From Candidatus Altarchaeales archaeon (GTDB lineage Archaea > Altiarchaeota > Altiarchaeia > IMC4 > SCGC-AAA252-I15), in assembly GCA_014727915.1 (NCBI GenBank), contig WJMO01000005.1, positions 1 to 64,000 of the forward strand: a stretch of 64,000 nt of DNA, read 5' to 3'. A program made the translations under genes and the position numbers. A model generated the notes under the pieces. That model saw nothing but the letters and a program-made list of their open reading frames with translations, did not search any database and was not told the origin of the DNA. Below are positions 24,920 through 33,418 of the stretch, piece by piece. The first letter of the stretch is position 1; every line of letters begins with the position of its first letter.

Positions 24920-26814
24920 TGGCCTTAAAGGTGTCGAACTTGGCGGGCTGGCTGAAGAGCAGAGAGGACCGCCTCATATACTATTATCTTCTGGCTCTCA
25001 CCATTTTGTTGCTTTTTGGTGTTCGGGGCATGCCATGGGTCAACGACGAACTAGCCTACCTGCTCTCAGTGGACTCCCTGTCCAAGACCGGCTCCCCACT
25101 CGTGGACAATGGCATATCCGATTTTAACGCGCCAGAGCTCGTATTGCATGGCACATTGGTTGTTGACGCCAACGGTAGGCGCATGCTGATGCCCTACCCC
25201 TCCATATTCTATCCCTACTTGGCCTTGCCGTTCTATCTATTGTTCAGCATACCTGGGCTGGTGCTGTTGAACCTGATGTCTTTCATTGCCTCCACATTCC
25301 TCGTCTACCATTTGAGCCTCAGGTTTTTCAACGCTTATGATGTCTCCTTGACTTCCGCAATAGTATATTCAGTACTCACCTACTCAGTGAAGTACTCTCT
25401 CGACATATGGCCTCATAGCCTGTCAGTCCTGGCGGTCCTGCTGTCATCCGCCCTTTTAATCCGGAATGGGGGCGGATCCGTGTTCGCAGCAGGCATGATA
25501 TCCGGTTTGGCAGTGGGGCTGAGATATCCTAATATCATATTCACCCTGGTCCTGGCAGCGTATCTCATACTGTCAAACAGGCCCCGACAGCTTCTTCTCT
25601 TCTCTGCGGGTGCAGCCATCCCACTCTCTATTTTACTGTGGGTCAACAACAGCCTTTATGGCACACCATTAAGGACGGGCTATATAGACTTTGCGGACAC
25701 GGAATACATATGCCAGCTTATGTTCATCCCGTTGGCGATACCTGTGGCCATACTATCTGCACTGGTGGTGAAGCGATACGTGGATGTTCCACTCCTCTAT
25801 CGCAGGCATGGTGGTGATATGAGACGGCTGCTGTTCGCTCTTCTGGTCTTGTCTCTTGTCCTGTTTGGAAACAGAATCATCTACTATCTGGGATTCTTCT
25901 TCTCGCTTGTTGTGGATTTTTCATTCAACCCCTACTATGATGAGTTTATATTCACAAGGGCGATACTCCAGTCTTCTCCCATACTAGTGCTGTCCTTTAT
26001 AGGGATTCACTTGATGATACGTGAGCGGACTAGAAGAGAATCCCTAATATTGCTCGTTTCGATACCTGCTGTGGAGATATTATTCTGTTGCGTTTTAGGG
26101 GTGTTTGGAAGCATGTCCCTTATGCGATACCTGCTGGAGTCGATACCCTACCTCTCGATTCTCTCGGCGTACGCTCTTCACCGGCTCCGTGCATACGTTC
26201 TTTCATGCCCGCAGATTTTCGCCCTTCTCTATGCGCCAGTAATACCCCTCATCATCGAGGCGGTCAACTTTGCAGCCTCCAAAAATCTCATATACTACAC
26301 ATATAAGGTGCCTATGTTACTGTCATTGTCGACTTTGATTGTCTACTATTATGGCATGGGAATCAAGAAGGTTATACTGCCCTATCTTCTCGTCTCCATA
26401 ATAGCCTATTCATTGGTTCTCAACATCACCTTCTTGTCATATAACGTCCTCCACAGGGAATACCTGCTGTCGGAGGCCCATGAGATATCAGAGATTATTC
26501 CTGATGGTTCTCTGGTCCTGCACTCTCGTTACGTGGGCCAGATGATCTATATACCTGCCAAAGTCCATAGGAACCTGGACATAGCCTTCTTGGAGCTGGG
26601 GAACAGGACATCGAACAAGGAGCTTGTGGATCACTACCTCGACAATGGCATTCAAGTTTATGTTGTACCCCCCCATAACAAGTCCGCAAGCTTCATTTAT
26701 GGCATGGTGAAACCCAATGAGGAGCCATATGTGCGGTGGATCCTCTCAGAGTACGAGATCAAAGAGGAAATAACCTTGATAAATGACCGATACCTATTCA
26801 GGATCGGCCGGTGA
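24919..26814 (+). CDS. Polytopic GT-C-type glycosyltransferase-like membrane protein
   Basis: 631 aa, GTG start overlapping the upstream stop (tagtg). About 12-13 hydrophobic segments occupy residues 20-515, followed by a soluble C-terminal region of about 110 residues. GMPWVNDELAYLL in the first outer loop places acidic residues where PMT/ArnT-like GT-C enzymes have their catalytic Asp/Glu, and GLAVGLRYPNIIF is typical of that superfamily. It likely uses a polyprenyl-phosphate sugar on the outer membrane face. The acceptor is unknown. Its last 17 bases overlap the convergent metE gene. Confidence 0.65.
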   Translation: MALKVSNLAGWLKSREDRLIYYYLLALTILLLFGVRGMPWVNDELAYLLSVDSLSKTGSPLVDNGISDFNAPELVLHGTLVVDANGRRMLMPYPSIFYPYLALPFYLLFSIPGLVLLNLMSFIASTFLVYHLSLRFFNAYDVSLTSAIVYSVLTYSVKYSLDIWPHSLSVLAVLLSSALLIRNGGGSVFAAGMISGLAVGLRYPNIIFTLVLAAYLILSNRPRQLLLFSAGAAIPLSILLWVNNSLYGTPLRTGYIDFADTEYICQLMFIPLAIPVAILSALVVKRYVDVPLLYRRHGGDMRRLLFALLVLSLVLFGNRIIYYLGFFFSLVVDFSFNPYYDEFIFTRAILQSSPILVLSFIGIHLMIRERTRRESLILLVSIPAVEILFCCVLGVFGSMSLMRYLLESIPYLSILSAYALHRLRAYVLSCPQIFALLYAPVIPLIIEAVNFAASKNLIYYTYKVPMLLSLSTLIVYYYGMGIKKVILPYLLVSIIAYSLVLNITFLSYNVLHREYLLSEAHEISEIIPDGSLVLHSRYVGQMIYIPAKVHRNLDIAFLELGNRTSNKELVDHYLDNGIQVYVVPPHNKSASFIYGMVKPNEEPYVRWILSEYEIKEEITLINDRYLFRIGR

Positions 26815-27694
26815 GTCTGTCCCTGGCTGACACCATGTTCTCCAGCTTCTTGTAAGCTACCTGTGGGTCGAGGTTTCTGAGGCCGCAGTCGGGGCTGAAG
26901 AACAGCCTGCTGGCGTCCATATGCTCCAGGGCCACGTTCATCCTCTCCTCTATCTCCTCGACGGTCTCTGCCCTGTTCAGGTCGCTCCTCACAACGCCAA
27001 CCCCGAGCTTCTGCTTGAACTTCACATCCTTCACGGTCTCCCAGAGTTGTGGGTTGGCTGCGAACTCATGCTCCAAAACCTCGACTTTGAAACCTGCGAG
27101 CTCCTTGAAAATCTCGCTGACGTCTCCGCAGACGTGCAGCATCCTCGGTTTTTTCACCCCTTTGAGAACGGTCTCGGTCAGCTTCCTCCCGTATTCTGGG
27201 TAGTCTACGGAGTAGAACGGCTCGTCAACCTGCACGTAGTCTACTATCCCGTCCAGCTCCTCAGCCTCCTTTGCCAGCCCACGGGCGTAGGAGAAGGCGA
27301 GGTCTTCTATGCTGTCATAGTAGCGGTTCACAGAGGACTTGGCCATCGTATACGGTCCTGTGATGATGCCCTTGACCTCCACACCCTCTGGAACAAGCTC
27401 CCTGACCTTCCTCTGGTCGTCGATTGTTGAAAGCCGAGAGTATTCTATCTCCTTGAGCACGGTTGGCCTGGTCTGTATGACGACGCCACTGAAGTTCCGC
27501 GCGAAGATGTTTATGAAATCCCCGCGTGTCTGCCCGTCGGAGATGATGTCCAAACCTGCGGCAACCTGCTCTTCAACGGCCTTGGACAGCGACTCCCCCA
27601 CTGCATCGGCTTTCGCGCCCTCATGGTAGGCTTTGGCGTATTTGACGCCGTCCAAGCGGATAGGATAGCTTCCGATGACGGTAGTGGGTATCAT
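26798..27694 (-). CDS. metE: Core methionine synthase (MetE C-terminal-domain type)
   Basis: 298 aa, only the catalytic barrel of cobalamin-independent methionine synthase. TTVIGSYPIRL opens the domain and DIISDGQTRGDF follows. The zinc ligands are present: LHVCGD (His and Cys), the Glu in LEHEFAAN, and SPDCGL (Cys). VQVDEPFY is the homocysteine-side motif. It lacks the N-terminal folate-binding half of bacterial MetE. Core enzymes of this kind are known to use methyl-corrinoid proteins as donor. The ATG overlaps the mtrH stop by 4 bases, and mtrA is just upstream, which points to methyl-MtrA as the donor (inference). Confidence 0.9.
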   Translation of the reverse strand: MIPTTVIGSYPIRLDGVKYAKAYHEGAKADAVGESLSKAVEEQVAAGLDIISDGQTRGDFINIFARNFSGVVIQTRPTVLKEIEYSRLSTIDDQRKVRELVPEGVEVKGIITGPYTMAKSSVNRYYDSIEDLAFSYARGLAKEAEELDGIVDYVQVDEPFYSVDYPEYGRKLTETVLKGVKKPRMLHVCGDVSEIFKELAGFKVEVLEHEFAANPQLWETVKDVKFKQKLGVGVVRSDLNRAETVEEIEERMNVALEHMDASRLFFSPDCGLRNLDPQVAYKKLENMVSARDRLTGRS

Positions 27695-28626
27695 TCTAGC
27701 TTGAAGTATGGGTGGCTGTCTGAGACCTTTACCCCGAAGTAGTCTGCTGAGCCCTCGGCCACCAGCTTGTCTGCGAATGCGATGGATGGGAAGATACGGC
27801 CGTATGAGCTGATGGGCCCGTAGACGATGAAGTCCCCTGACATCAACGGGACCATGCTGTTGGCTGCCGCGTCGGCGCAGTCATAGGCTTCCTGGTGTTC
27901 CCTCCTGTGCTCTTTCATCCAACTCCAGCTCTCCAGGGTGTTGTGTATGGAGCATCCAACTGGCAGTCCGAACTGGTTCTTGAACACCGGTATGGCCCTG
28001 AGGGTCTCGGCGCTCATGCTACCGAAGGGTGTCGCGCCCGTGTCCAACAGGATGCCTTCCACTCCCGCGTCCCGGGCGAGGTCCAAAAGCCCAGTGTCTT
28101 TGACGCATACCATGCCCGCTCCTGAAGAGAGGATATCAGCTCGTCCGTCAACGCTCATGTCACGTGGGTTGTATCCCAGGACTATCGCTGCTGCGGGGGT
28201 GTGCTTCTCCAACGCCTTAATTTCGTCTTCTGTCACCCCCAGGTTTATGCTGTTGTATACTGTCCTGTCCAAAGCGCCTGCCTTGGCCAGCCACCCCAAT
28301 GCCGCAGCCCTTGTCTCCGCGTCGCTGCTGTCTATGCTGAAGGGCAGGTCCGTGGAGTCGAGCACGAGATTAAGCTCTTTTTCTATGTCCTTAGCGTCCT
28401 TGATGTAAACGTCTATCAAACCCGCTATGCCCGTCTCCCTGCTCAAACTCTCCTGGCCGACCACGTACTCCTTGGCTTTGGTCAGTGTTTTATCGTCGAG
28501 GGTCTTGAACTCCCTCCCATAGAATAATGTGCCGAACAAAACGGTCGGGTTCTCCCCAGGCTGACCCCCGAACCGGACCCCTCCCAACTCTACCACAGCC
28601 TGTTCTCTCATGAACGAGTGCATCAT
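27691..28626 (-). CDS. mtrH: MtrH-like methyl-H4MPT:corrinoid methyltransferase
   Basis: 311 aa, usual length for tetrahydromethanopterin S-methyltransferase subunit H. VELGGVRFGGQPGENPTVL, the LPFSIDSS strand, VYNSINLG, IVLGYNPRDMS, GILLDTGATPFGS and GLPVGCSIHNTLESW are family motifs of the pterin-binding TIM barrel. It moves the methyl group from N5-methyl-tetrahydromethanopterin (or a related pterin) to the cobalt of MtrA. The other membrane subunits (MtrB-G) are absent from the locus, so it probably works as a soluble pair with MtrA. ATGA overlaps join it to mtrA upstream and metE downstream. Confidence 0.9.
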   Translation of the reverse strand: MMHSFMREQAVVELGGVRFGGQPGENPTVLFGTLFYGREFKTLDDKTLTKAKEYVVGQESLSRETGIAGLIDVYIKDAKDIEKELNLVLDSTDLPFSIDSSDAETRAAALGWLAKAGALDRTVYNSINLGVTEDEIKALEKHTPAAAIVLGYNPRDMSVDGRADILSSGAGMVCVKDTGLLDLARDAGVEGILLDTGATPFGSMSAETLRAIPVFKNQFGLPVGCSIHNTLESWSWMKEHRREHQEAYDCADAAANSMVPLMSGDFIVYGPISSYGRIFPSIAFADKLVAEGSADYFGVKVSDSHPYFKLE

Positions 28627-29204
28627 CCGGCCTCCGGCGCCGGCGATACGACGCCATACAGGTCAACATCCACCTTGGAGTGCAGGGCGTACTCGCTGTG
28701 GAAGACCTCCAAGACCCTGTCACTGGACACGGGCTCCAGCATCATAGCCTCGTCTAAGGGCCCAGGGCTCCTGCCGGTGCAGTCCTCAACAGCGTCCAAT
28801 ATGGCTTTCAACTCGCTGACCCCTATCAAGTCCACCACCTCGACCTGCTCCCTGAACCTCTTCAAACCATCGGCTGGGAGGTTCTCGATGAAGGGTATAG
28901 CGCTCTTCGCGCCTATCACCCTGTGATTGGAGTCCACGCCGTTACGGTGCAGGCAAATCAGGGCTTCCCCGCTCCTATGACCCCTGACTTCCGTCCCGCA
29001 CACTATTAGGAATCGTATGTTTCGGTTGGATATGACGTTGGCCACCACCTTCTCCACCCCGAGGTTCTCGGTCTTCATGCTACCGTACAATGCAACCTTG
29101 TCCAGGGGCAGGCTGAATTCCTCGCTTAGAGTGACGACAGCCACACAGGACATCCTGTCCCCTTCTGTGAACCGCCCACCCCACGGGTAAAGTCCATGGC
29201 ACAT
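28623..29204 (-). CDS. mtrA: MtrA-like corrinoid-binding protein, soluble
   Basis: 193 aa. The MtrA core is clear: MKTENLGVEKVVANVISN (43-60), IRFLIVCGTEVRGHRSGEA and HRVIGAKSAIPFIENL. His76, in EVRGH, falls at the position I recall as the cobamide axial ligand (His84) of methanogen MtrA. No C-terminal transmembrane helix is present, unlike the membrane-anchored methanogen subunit, so this version should be soluble. First gene of the coupled mtrA-mtrH-metE operon. The product likely shuttles methyl groups from MtrH to MetE. Confidence 0.88.
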   Translation of the reverse strand: MCHGLYPWGGRFTEGDRMSCVAVVTLSEEFSLPLDKVALYGSMKTENLGVEKVVANVISNRNIRFLIVCGTEVRGHRSGEALICLHRNGVDSNHRVIGAKSAIPFIENLPADGLKRFREQVEVVDLIGVSELKAILDAVEDCTGRSPGPLDEAMMLEPVSSDRVLEVFHSEYALHSKVDVDLYGVVSPAPEAG

Positions 29205-29219
29205 GGTTGAATATTTAAC

Positions 29220-29624
29220 CTATCGTCTTATTAAACCGGCGTCCTCAAGGCTGACGGCTACTATCAATACGAGGCCGGTCACCGGCAGTAGCACCTCCTC
29301 CGTGTGGATGTAGATCATAACCAGGAACAATGCCGCAACCACCCTGTCACCCAGATAGTCAGCCCGCTCTCCCAACTCCGTCTCTGTTCCAGTGACCCTT
29401 GCCAGCGCCCCATCCATGAAATCCAACGTGAAGTATGTGAGTATCAGAACAGCGCTTAACGCCGGATTCCGGAACATCAGAAGAACGCCTGCGACCCCGC
29501 AGGGTATGGATGCTGCCGTGAGATGCAATGGCTTGACTCCCGTACTCCCGAGCAACCGCATCAGGGGTGCCAGCCACCTGTCGAGGAGGCTCAACTTGAA
29601 TCTCCTAAGCAGTCTGTACGGCAT
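29220..29624 (-). CDS. Short CDP-alcohol phosphatidyltransferase
   Basis: 134 aa. It holds the complete family motif D-x2-D-G-x2-A-R-x8-G-x3-D-x3-D (within LDFMDGALARVTGTETELG, then ERADYLGD), so the catalytic metal site is intact. Four or so hydrophobic segments are visible, where full-length enzymes have six in about 180-220 aa. It ends ...DAGLIRR soon after the fourth, so it is a minimal or C-terminally truncated form. No frameshifted remainder is apparent downstream. It would join a CDP-activated lipid to an alcohol; the lipid is unknown. Confidence 0.75.
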   Translation of the reverse strand: MPYRLLRRFKLSLLDRWLAPLMRLLGSTGVKPLHLTAASIPCGVAGVLLMFRNPALSAVLILTYFTLDFMDGALARVTGTETELGERADYLGDRVVAALFLVMIYIHTEEVLLPVTGLVLIVAVSLEDAGLIRR

Positions 29625-29651
29625 ATTATATAATATCTGGCAATAACTAAT

Positions 29652-30110
29652 ATGTTGGAATTCCTAAAACTCATAGTAAAAGACTATGGCCTGTTCGGGT
29701 TGTTGGTATCATCTTTCATGGGCTCGACCATATTCCTCCCCTTCTCGGTGGAGCTGACATTCCCCTTTCTCGTGAAGGCTGGGATGCCCCGCCTGGCAAT
29801 AATGTTCTTCGCAGCCTTGGGATCTCTCGGCGGAACGCTACTGAACTACTCGATAGGCAATAAGGGCATGAACTACGTCCTCAAATACACCAAACTGGAC
29901 GACGTCAACAGGGCCAAGAACCTGATGGACAGGTACGGTTGGGCGGGGTTGTTCATAGTGTTGGCCTTTCCCGTGCCGTTCCCCGTCGACCCTCTAACGC
30001 TTTTTTGCGGCGCAGCCAAGATGGAACCGAAGAGGTTCACAACCGTTGTTTTCACGGCAAAGCTGCTGAAATACGCCCTCACCTTGGGCGTGATCTCCAT
30101 AATCCTCTGA
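29652..30110 (+). CDS. VTT-domain (DedA/SNARE-associated, YqaA-like) membrane protein
   Basis: 152 aa with four hydrophobic segments. The re-entrant first loop FMGSTIFLPFSVELTFPFLV and the internal YGWAGLFIVLAFPVPFPVDPLTLFCGAAKM (split across residues about 100-130) are VTT-domain features. These proteins are linked to lipid scrambling or flipping. Divergent from the CDP-alcohol phosphatidyltransferase gene over 27 bases, a pairing that suggests membrane-lipid work (inference). Confidence 0.8.
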   Translation: MLEFLKLIVKDYGLFGLLVSSFMGSTIFLPFSVELTFPFLVKAGMPRLAIMFFAALGSLGGTLLNYSIGNKGMNYVLKYTKLDDVNRAKNLMDRYGWAGLFIVLAFPVPFPVDPLTLFCGAAKMEPKRFTTVVFTAKLLKYALTLGVISIIL

Positions 30111-30150
30111 ACCGGCTTTAAATGGCGTTAATGCCAGTATTTAACCGAAG

Positions 30151-31917
30151 ATGCCTGTTGACCTGCCTGGCATAGACATCAAAGAGTATGGGGAGTTCAA
30201 GGCCATGGAGACCATGGGGAACGCCCTGGACCTGGTGGTCTCCAAGAAGATCGACACGAACCAGGCCTATAACCTAATATCCGTTGACTTGGACGAGCTG
30301 GCATGCATAACACGGGTCAGCCCTCAGAAGCTGCTGCAGGTACTCCTTAGGGAAGAGAAATACAATGCGCTGTTCGAGGGTATGCGGTCCCTCCTAAACC
30401 AGTCCTATGCGGGGGAGGTCGAACCCGATGTCCTTGAATCGCTCGTCCGCTCCACCTTCATACTCGACCGCCTGAAGGCATTGGCTAAGGAGTCTGGGAA
30501 ACCCCATAGGACTCTCTCTTTCCTAGCCTCTAAATTCAACGTGGAAGAGGAGGCTATAGCTCTCGTATCCCCCGGCACGGAATTCGTGGCTGAGGTGATG
30601 GACCGGCCGGAGAAGATAATAGAGGCTCTGAGGTTAACCCACAAGACATTTGGCATGGAATCCTCGGACATATACTCGGTTGCGATGGTGGCCACCACAG
30701 GCATGCTGGTCGGCGTCAGGGACTTTGAGGGCAGGCTCGCCGGAGTGGGAGAGTTCATATGCGACCGGAACGACAAATTCAACGTCTACAGGCTCTGTGT
30801 TTCCAAGGGCTTTGAGGGTCACCGGATATCAGAGACCATATTCAGGAAGGCGGTTGAACTCCACCCTGGCCGGACATTCTGGCTGACAGCCAGCGTTGAC
30901 GCCTCAGAACAGCTTATGATGTACTACGACAATGGATTCAAGATAGCCCGTCTTTTGAAGGACTACCTAGGTAGGGGAGTCCATCAGCTATACCTTGAAC
31001 GGAAGCCCGGGCAGGAAATTCTCATGGGCGGCCTGGAAGTAGAGGCTTCATTCAACCCTGACAGGGGCTCATACCTGATGGATGCGTCAGCCGACTTGGA
31101 CTTCGAGGACGTGCTGAATAACCACGGGTTCACCTTGGTGCAGTGGGATGTGGTCGGGGAGAGGATGTGGGTTCTTGAACGCGGTGACCTCCCGGCAACG
31201 GAGTCCAGGCGCATAAAGCTCCCGAAACCTTTTGGGAACCTGCACTTCGCCATTGCCGAATCCCCTTTGGACCTTGAAGCAACCTGCCTGGCGGAGAGGG
31301 AGATGTGGGGTGCGAAAGCCCTCAAAGAGAATGCAGTCTACCATATAGGCCACAGTGGCATGATACTCCTTGCAAAGGACGGGAACGGGGATATCGCAGC
31401 CGACTCCCCACTGGTCTTCGACGTAGAGGGCGGGATATACAGCCATGGCATCGGCGTTAAAGACGGCCTTGACAAGATCGAGGTTACAGACGCGGTGATG
31501 GCGTGCATAGAGGATATCGCCCGCCAGCTCGGCAAAACCACCGTGTGGACCACGGCGGAGACCGACAACCTACAGTGCGTCCTGGTAACCCTAAACAGGA
31601 GGGGATACTCTGGGAGGAAGATATACCTGAAATACTATGGCGTCGGCGAGAACAGGATGGTCATATCCAAAGACCTCGCAGGAGAACCGGCGGAAGAGCC
31701 AGAATGGATAGGTTCGCCGCTCATACGAGAGTACCGGGAATTCAAAGATAAACAGAGCCTCCTTGACACCTTCATGGTCAGCTCCCAGGACTACACACTT
31801 ATCGCTAAGATTCTCGAATCTGGCTACAGGGTATCCTATGCTGTAACGCCAGAAAAATATCTCGAGCACTATGGTTCCACAGTGAACCACCCATTATGCG
31901 TCCTGGTCCGGGACTAG
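30151..31917 (+). CDS. Multidomain protein with two GNAT-like domains
   Basis: 588 aa, cytoplasmic. A helical N-terminal region (1-165) contains LDELACITRVSPQKLLQVLL, like a small helix-turn-helix. A GNAT-like fold then spans about 175-300 (GVGEFICDRND, VYRLCVSKGFEGHRISETIFRKAV, LMMYYDNGFKIAR); the acetyl-CoA loop is Gly-His-x2-Ser rather than the classical R/Q-x2-G-x-G/A. A middle region at 310-400 and a second divergent GNAT-like half at about 410-560 follow. A gctttaaatgg box lies about 30 bases before the ATG. Substrate unknown; it overlaps a convergent GNAT gene by 4 bases. Confidence 0.6.
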   Translation: MPVDLPGIDIKEYGEFKAMETMGNALDLVVSKKIDTNQAYNLISVDLDELACITRVSPQKLLQVLLREEKYNALFEGMRSLLNQSYAGEVEPDVLESLVRSTFILDRLKALAKESGKPHRTLSFLASKFNVEEEAIALVSPGTEFVAEVMDRPEKIIEALRLTHKTFGMESSDIYSVAMVATTGMLVGVRDFEGRLAGVGEFICDRNDKFNVYRLCVSKGFEGHRISETIFRKAVELHPGRTFWLTASVDASEQLMMYYDNGFKIARLLKDYLGRGVHQLYLERKPGQEILMGGLEVEASFNPDRGSYLMDASADLDFEDVLNNHGFTLVQWDVVGERMWVLERGDLPATESRRIKLPKPFGNLHFAIAESPLDLEATCLAEREMWGAKALKENAVYHIGHSGMILLAKDGNGDIAADSPLVFDVEGGIYSHGIGVKDGLDKIEVTDAVMACIEDIARQLGKTTVWTTAETDNLQCVLVTLNRRGYSGRKIYLKYYGVGENRMVISKDLAGEPAEEPEWIGSPLIREYREFKDKQSLLDTFMVSSQDYTLIAKILESGYRVSYAVTPEKYLEHYGSTVNHPLCVLVRD

Positions 31918-32660
31918 TCTTGCCTGCCCTGTTTTAGCTTGATTATCATATATGCCATGTCCTTTCCCGTCCTCTCATAGCCTCCGGGGTGGATTTTTAT
32001 GCTGGCATCATGTCTTTTATAGAATTTATGCGGCGGCGAATCTATGAGGGCTCTGCCGCTGAAGAACTCGTAGGCCCCGTCTTCGGGGAAATTCCCGCTC
32101 TCCAGCACCTCCACCAGACGGTCTAAGAGCAGATATGACAGCCGGTGCCCCCGGTGGTTCTCAACGACTGCAAGCCCCGCACCATAGAATGTGTTGCCTT
32201 TTCCATATCCTGGGTCTTCGGGGACTTTCTCAAGCGAGCTGAAGTATGGCTTCTCTATGGGTCCTCCGAAGAGGAAACCAACGAGTTCCTTGCCTCTCTC
32301 CAAAACCAGGACCATCGAACGCGGGTCTTCGAACATGTCTTTCACACTGTCCTCGGTGTACGTGTATGGGCCTCCAAACCTCCTTTCAAGCTCCATGAAG
32401 CTATCCTTTATCAAAGGCCAATCATCGGATCCCACGTCGCGTATGACCACCCACCCGAGGTTCTTGCCCATCGACCTTCCAAGACGGTCTACCATCCTGT
32501 CGGTCGCGTCCACGTCCAAACCCAACCCAGGGTCTGCCCATGATCTAAGAATCCCGTCGTTGGGTGGCATGTTCTTAGGCTCTAGCCATTGGATCTCCCG
32601 GCCTGCATCCAGGTCTGCAACCAAAAGACGACGCCTACCCTCTCCGTGTGAAGACCCCAT
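31914..32660 (-). CDS. GNAT-family acetyltransferase-like protein
   Basis: 248 aa. MVLVLERGKELVGFLFGGP, GAGLAVVENHRGHRLSYLLLDRLVEVL and the C-terminal FYKRHDASIKI give the beta4-alpha3-beta5 core of GNAT enzymes, with N-H-R-G-H-R-L-S as the acetyl-CoA loop. The N-terminal 60 residues are extra. Substrate unknown. A ttaatttaatatt TATA-like element (minus strand, about 32690-32678) lies about 25 bases before the ATG. Confidence 0.7.
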   Translation of the reverse strand: MGSSHGEGRRRLLVADLDAGREIQWLEPKNMPPNDGILRSWADPGLGLDVDATDRMVDRLGRSMGKNLGWVVIRDVGSDDWPLIKDSFMELERRFGGPYTYTEDSVKDMFEDPRSMVLVLERGKELVGFLFGGPIEKPYFSSLEKVPEDPGYGKGNTFYGAGLAVVENHRGHRLSYLLLDRLVEVLESGNFPEDGAYEFFSGRALIDSPPHKFYKRHDASIKIHPGGYERTGKDMAYMIIKLKQGRQD

Positions 32661-32699
32661 ATGTTAAAAAATCATCCAATATTAAATTAAATACTTTGT

Positions 32700-32833
32700 C
32701 CAAGCCCAAGTGGCTGTTGGCTTGGGTGACCTTCTTCTCCGAGGCTGCAACCATATAAAAAAACATGGAGAAACCAGATCAACTATCAGACAGACCAGGC
32801 GGTAGTATATGGTGGTTCTCCTCTTTTTTTTTT
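32700..32833 (+). ncRNA. Candidate small RNA ending in a T10 tract
   Basis: A 7-bp hairpin (32700-32706 with 32719-32725) is followed by an unpaired stretch. A second hairpin pairs ggagaaacc (32767-32775) with ggttctcc (32814-32821), with one bulged A. Its 3' arm runs straight into tctttttttttt (32822-32833). No protein gene on the plus strand would need this terminator, and the tRNA downstream is on the other strand. An AT-rich TATA-like box lies at 32679-32692, shared with the divergent GNAT gene. No C/D or H/ACA boxes are seen. Confidence 0.3.
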
Positions 32834-32857
32834 AGGGTGTTGGTGAATGGGCTCAAG

Positions 32858-32931
32858 CGGACCCGCTGGGATTCGAACCCAGGTCCGGGGATCCGAAGTC
32901 CCCAAGGATATCCAGACTACCCTACGGGCCC
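32858..32931 (-). tRNA. tRNA-Arg (anticodon TCG)
   Basis: The minus strand folds as a cloverleaf: acceptor GGGCCCG with CGGGTCC (one G-U), D-arm starting TAGGGTAGTCTGG, anticodon stem GGGGA/TCCCC with loop CTTCGGA (anticodon TCG, reads CGA), T-arm CTGGG-TTCGAAT-CCCAG, discriminator G. CCA is not encoded. No intron is seen. The D-arm to anticodon spacing has one extra base or a G-U closed D-stem. An AT-rich promoter region (ccttatcataaaac on the minus strand) lies upstream. Confidence 0.95.
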
Positions 32932-33000
32932 AATCGCTTTTTGTGTTTTATGATAAGGCTTAGGTTGATTAAAAGCATGTTCCTCTTCTTTCTCTTGTTT

Positions 33001-33348
33001 TTAGGGGTTTGTTATTCCGCAGGTTCCTATGGTAGTCATCGATATTATCCATATCGCGGATTGTACCAATATCAATCCGACAAACGCGTGTATTATTCCT
33101 GATTTTGCCGCTTTCCTCAGGGCGGGGTCTTCAGCGGACCCTATCCATTTCAGGCCTTGGATTGTCACCACCAGCACTGCGACCCCTCCTGAGATGGAAT
33201 ATAGCAGCCAGTGGATGTTGGAGAGCACGTTGCATATGACCTCTTTGGCGCTTTGGGCTCCGCTGCTCTGGGCCATTACGGCTCCGAGGTTCAGCATCAT
33301 TGCTATTGTGAAAATTCCCATCCCCCTAATCGCTTCCGCAGGCTTCAT
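33001..33348 (-). CDS. VirB2/TrbC-like pilin candidate
   Basis: 115 aa from the ATG at 33348, chosen because gggtgag lies 4 bases before it. A signal peptide (about 1-26, ending GAVMAQ) precedes two hydrophobic helices at about 45-65 and 85-105. They are separated by a short polar loop WIGSAEDPALRKAAKSG, the layout of VirB2/TrbC conjugative pilins and of CedA1/TedC-type archaeal relatives. Cys39 and Cys110 could form a disulfide. G-x-x-W-I-G-S-A-E-D-P followed by A-K-x-x-I is typical of archaeal proteins annotated as TrbC/VirB2 or pilin-like (from memory). Likely co-transcribed with the membrane protein at 33419-33835. Confidence 0.6.
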   Translation of the reverse strand: MKPAEAIRGMGIFTIAMMLNLGAVMAQSSGAQSAKEVICNVLSNIHWLLYSISGGVAVLVVTIQGLKWIGSAEDPALRKAAKSGIIHAFVGLILVQSAIWIISMTTIGTCGITNP

Positions 33349-33418
33349 ATACTCACCCAAACAACACACTTCATGTACATTGTTCCACTATCTTAGGGTG
33401 TTTTTGGGTTAATAAACC

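Noticed and set aside
32765-32953. 62-aa plus-strand ORF across the tRNA gene
   Set aside because: Most of it is the antisense of tRNA-Arg, so it is not a protein gene.
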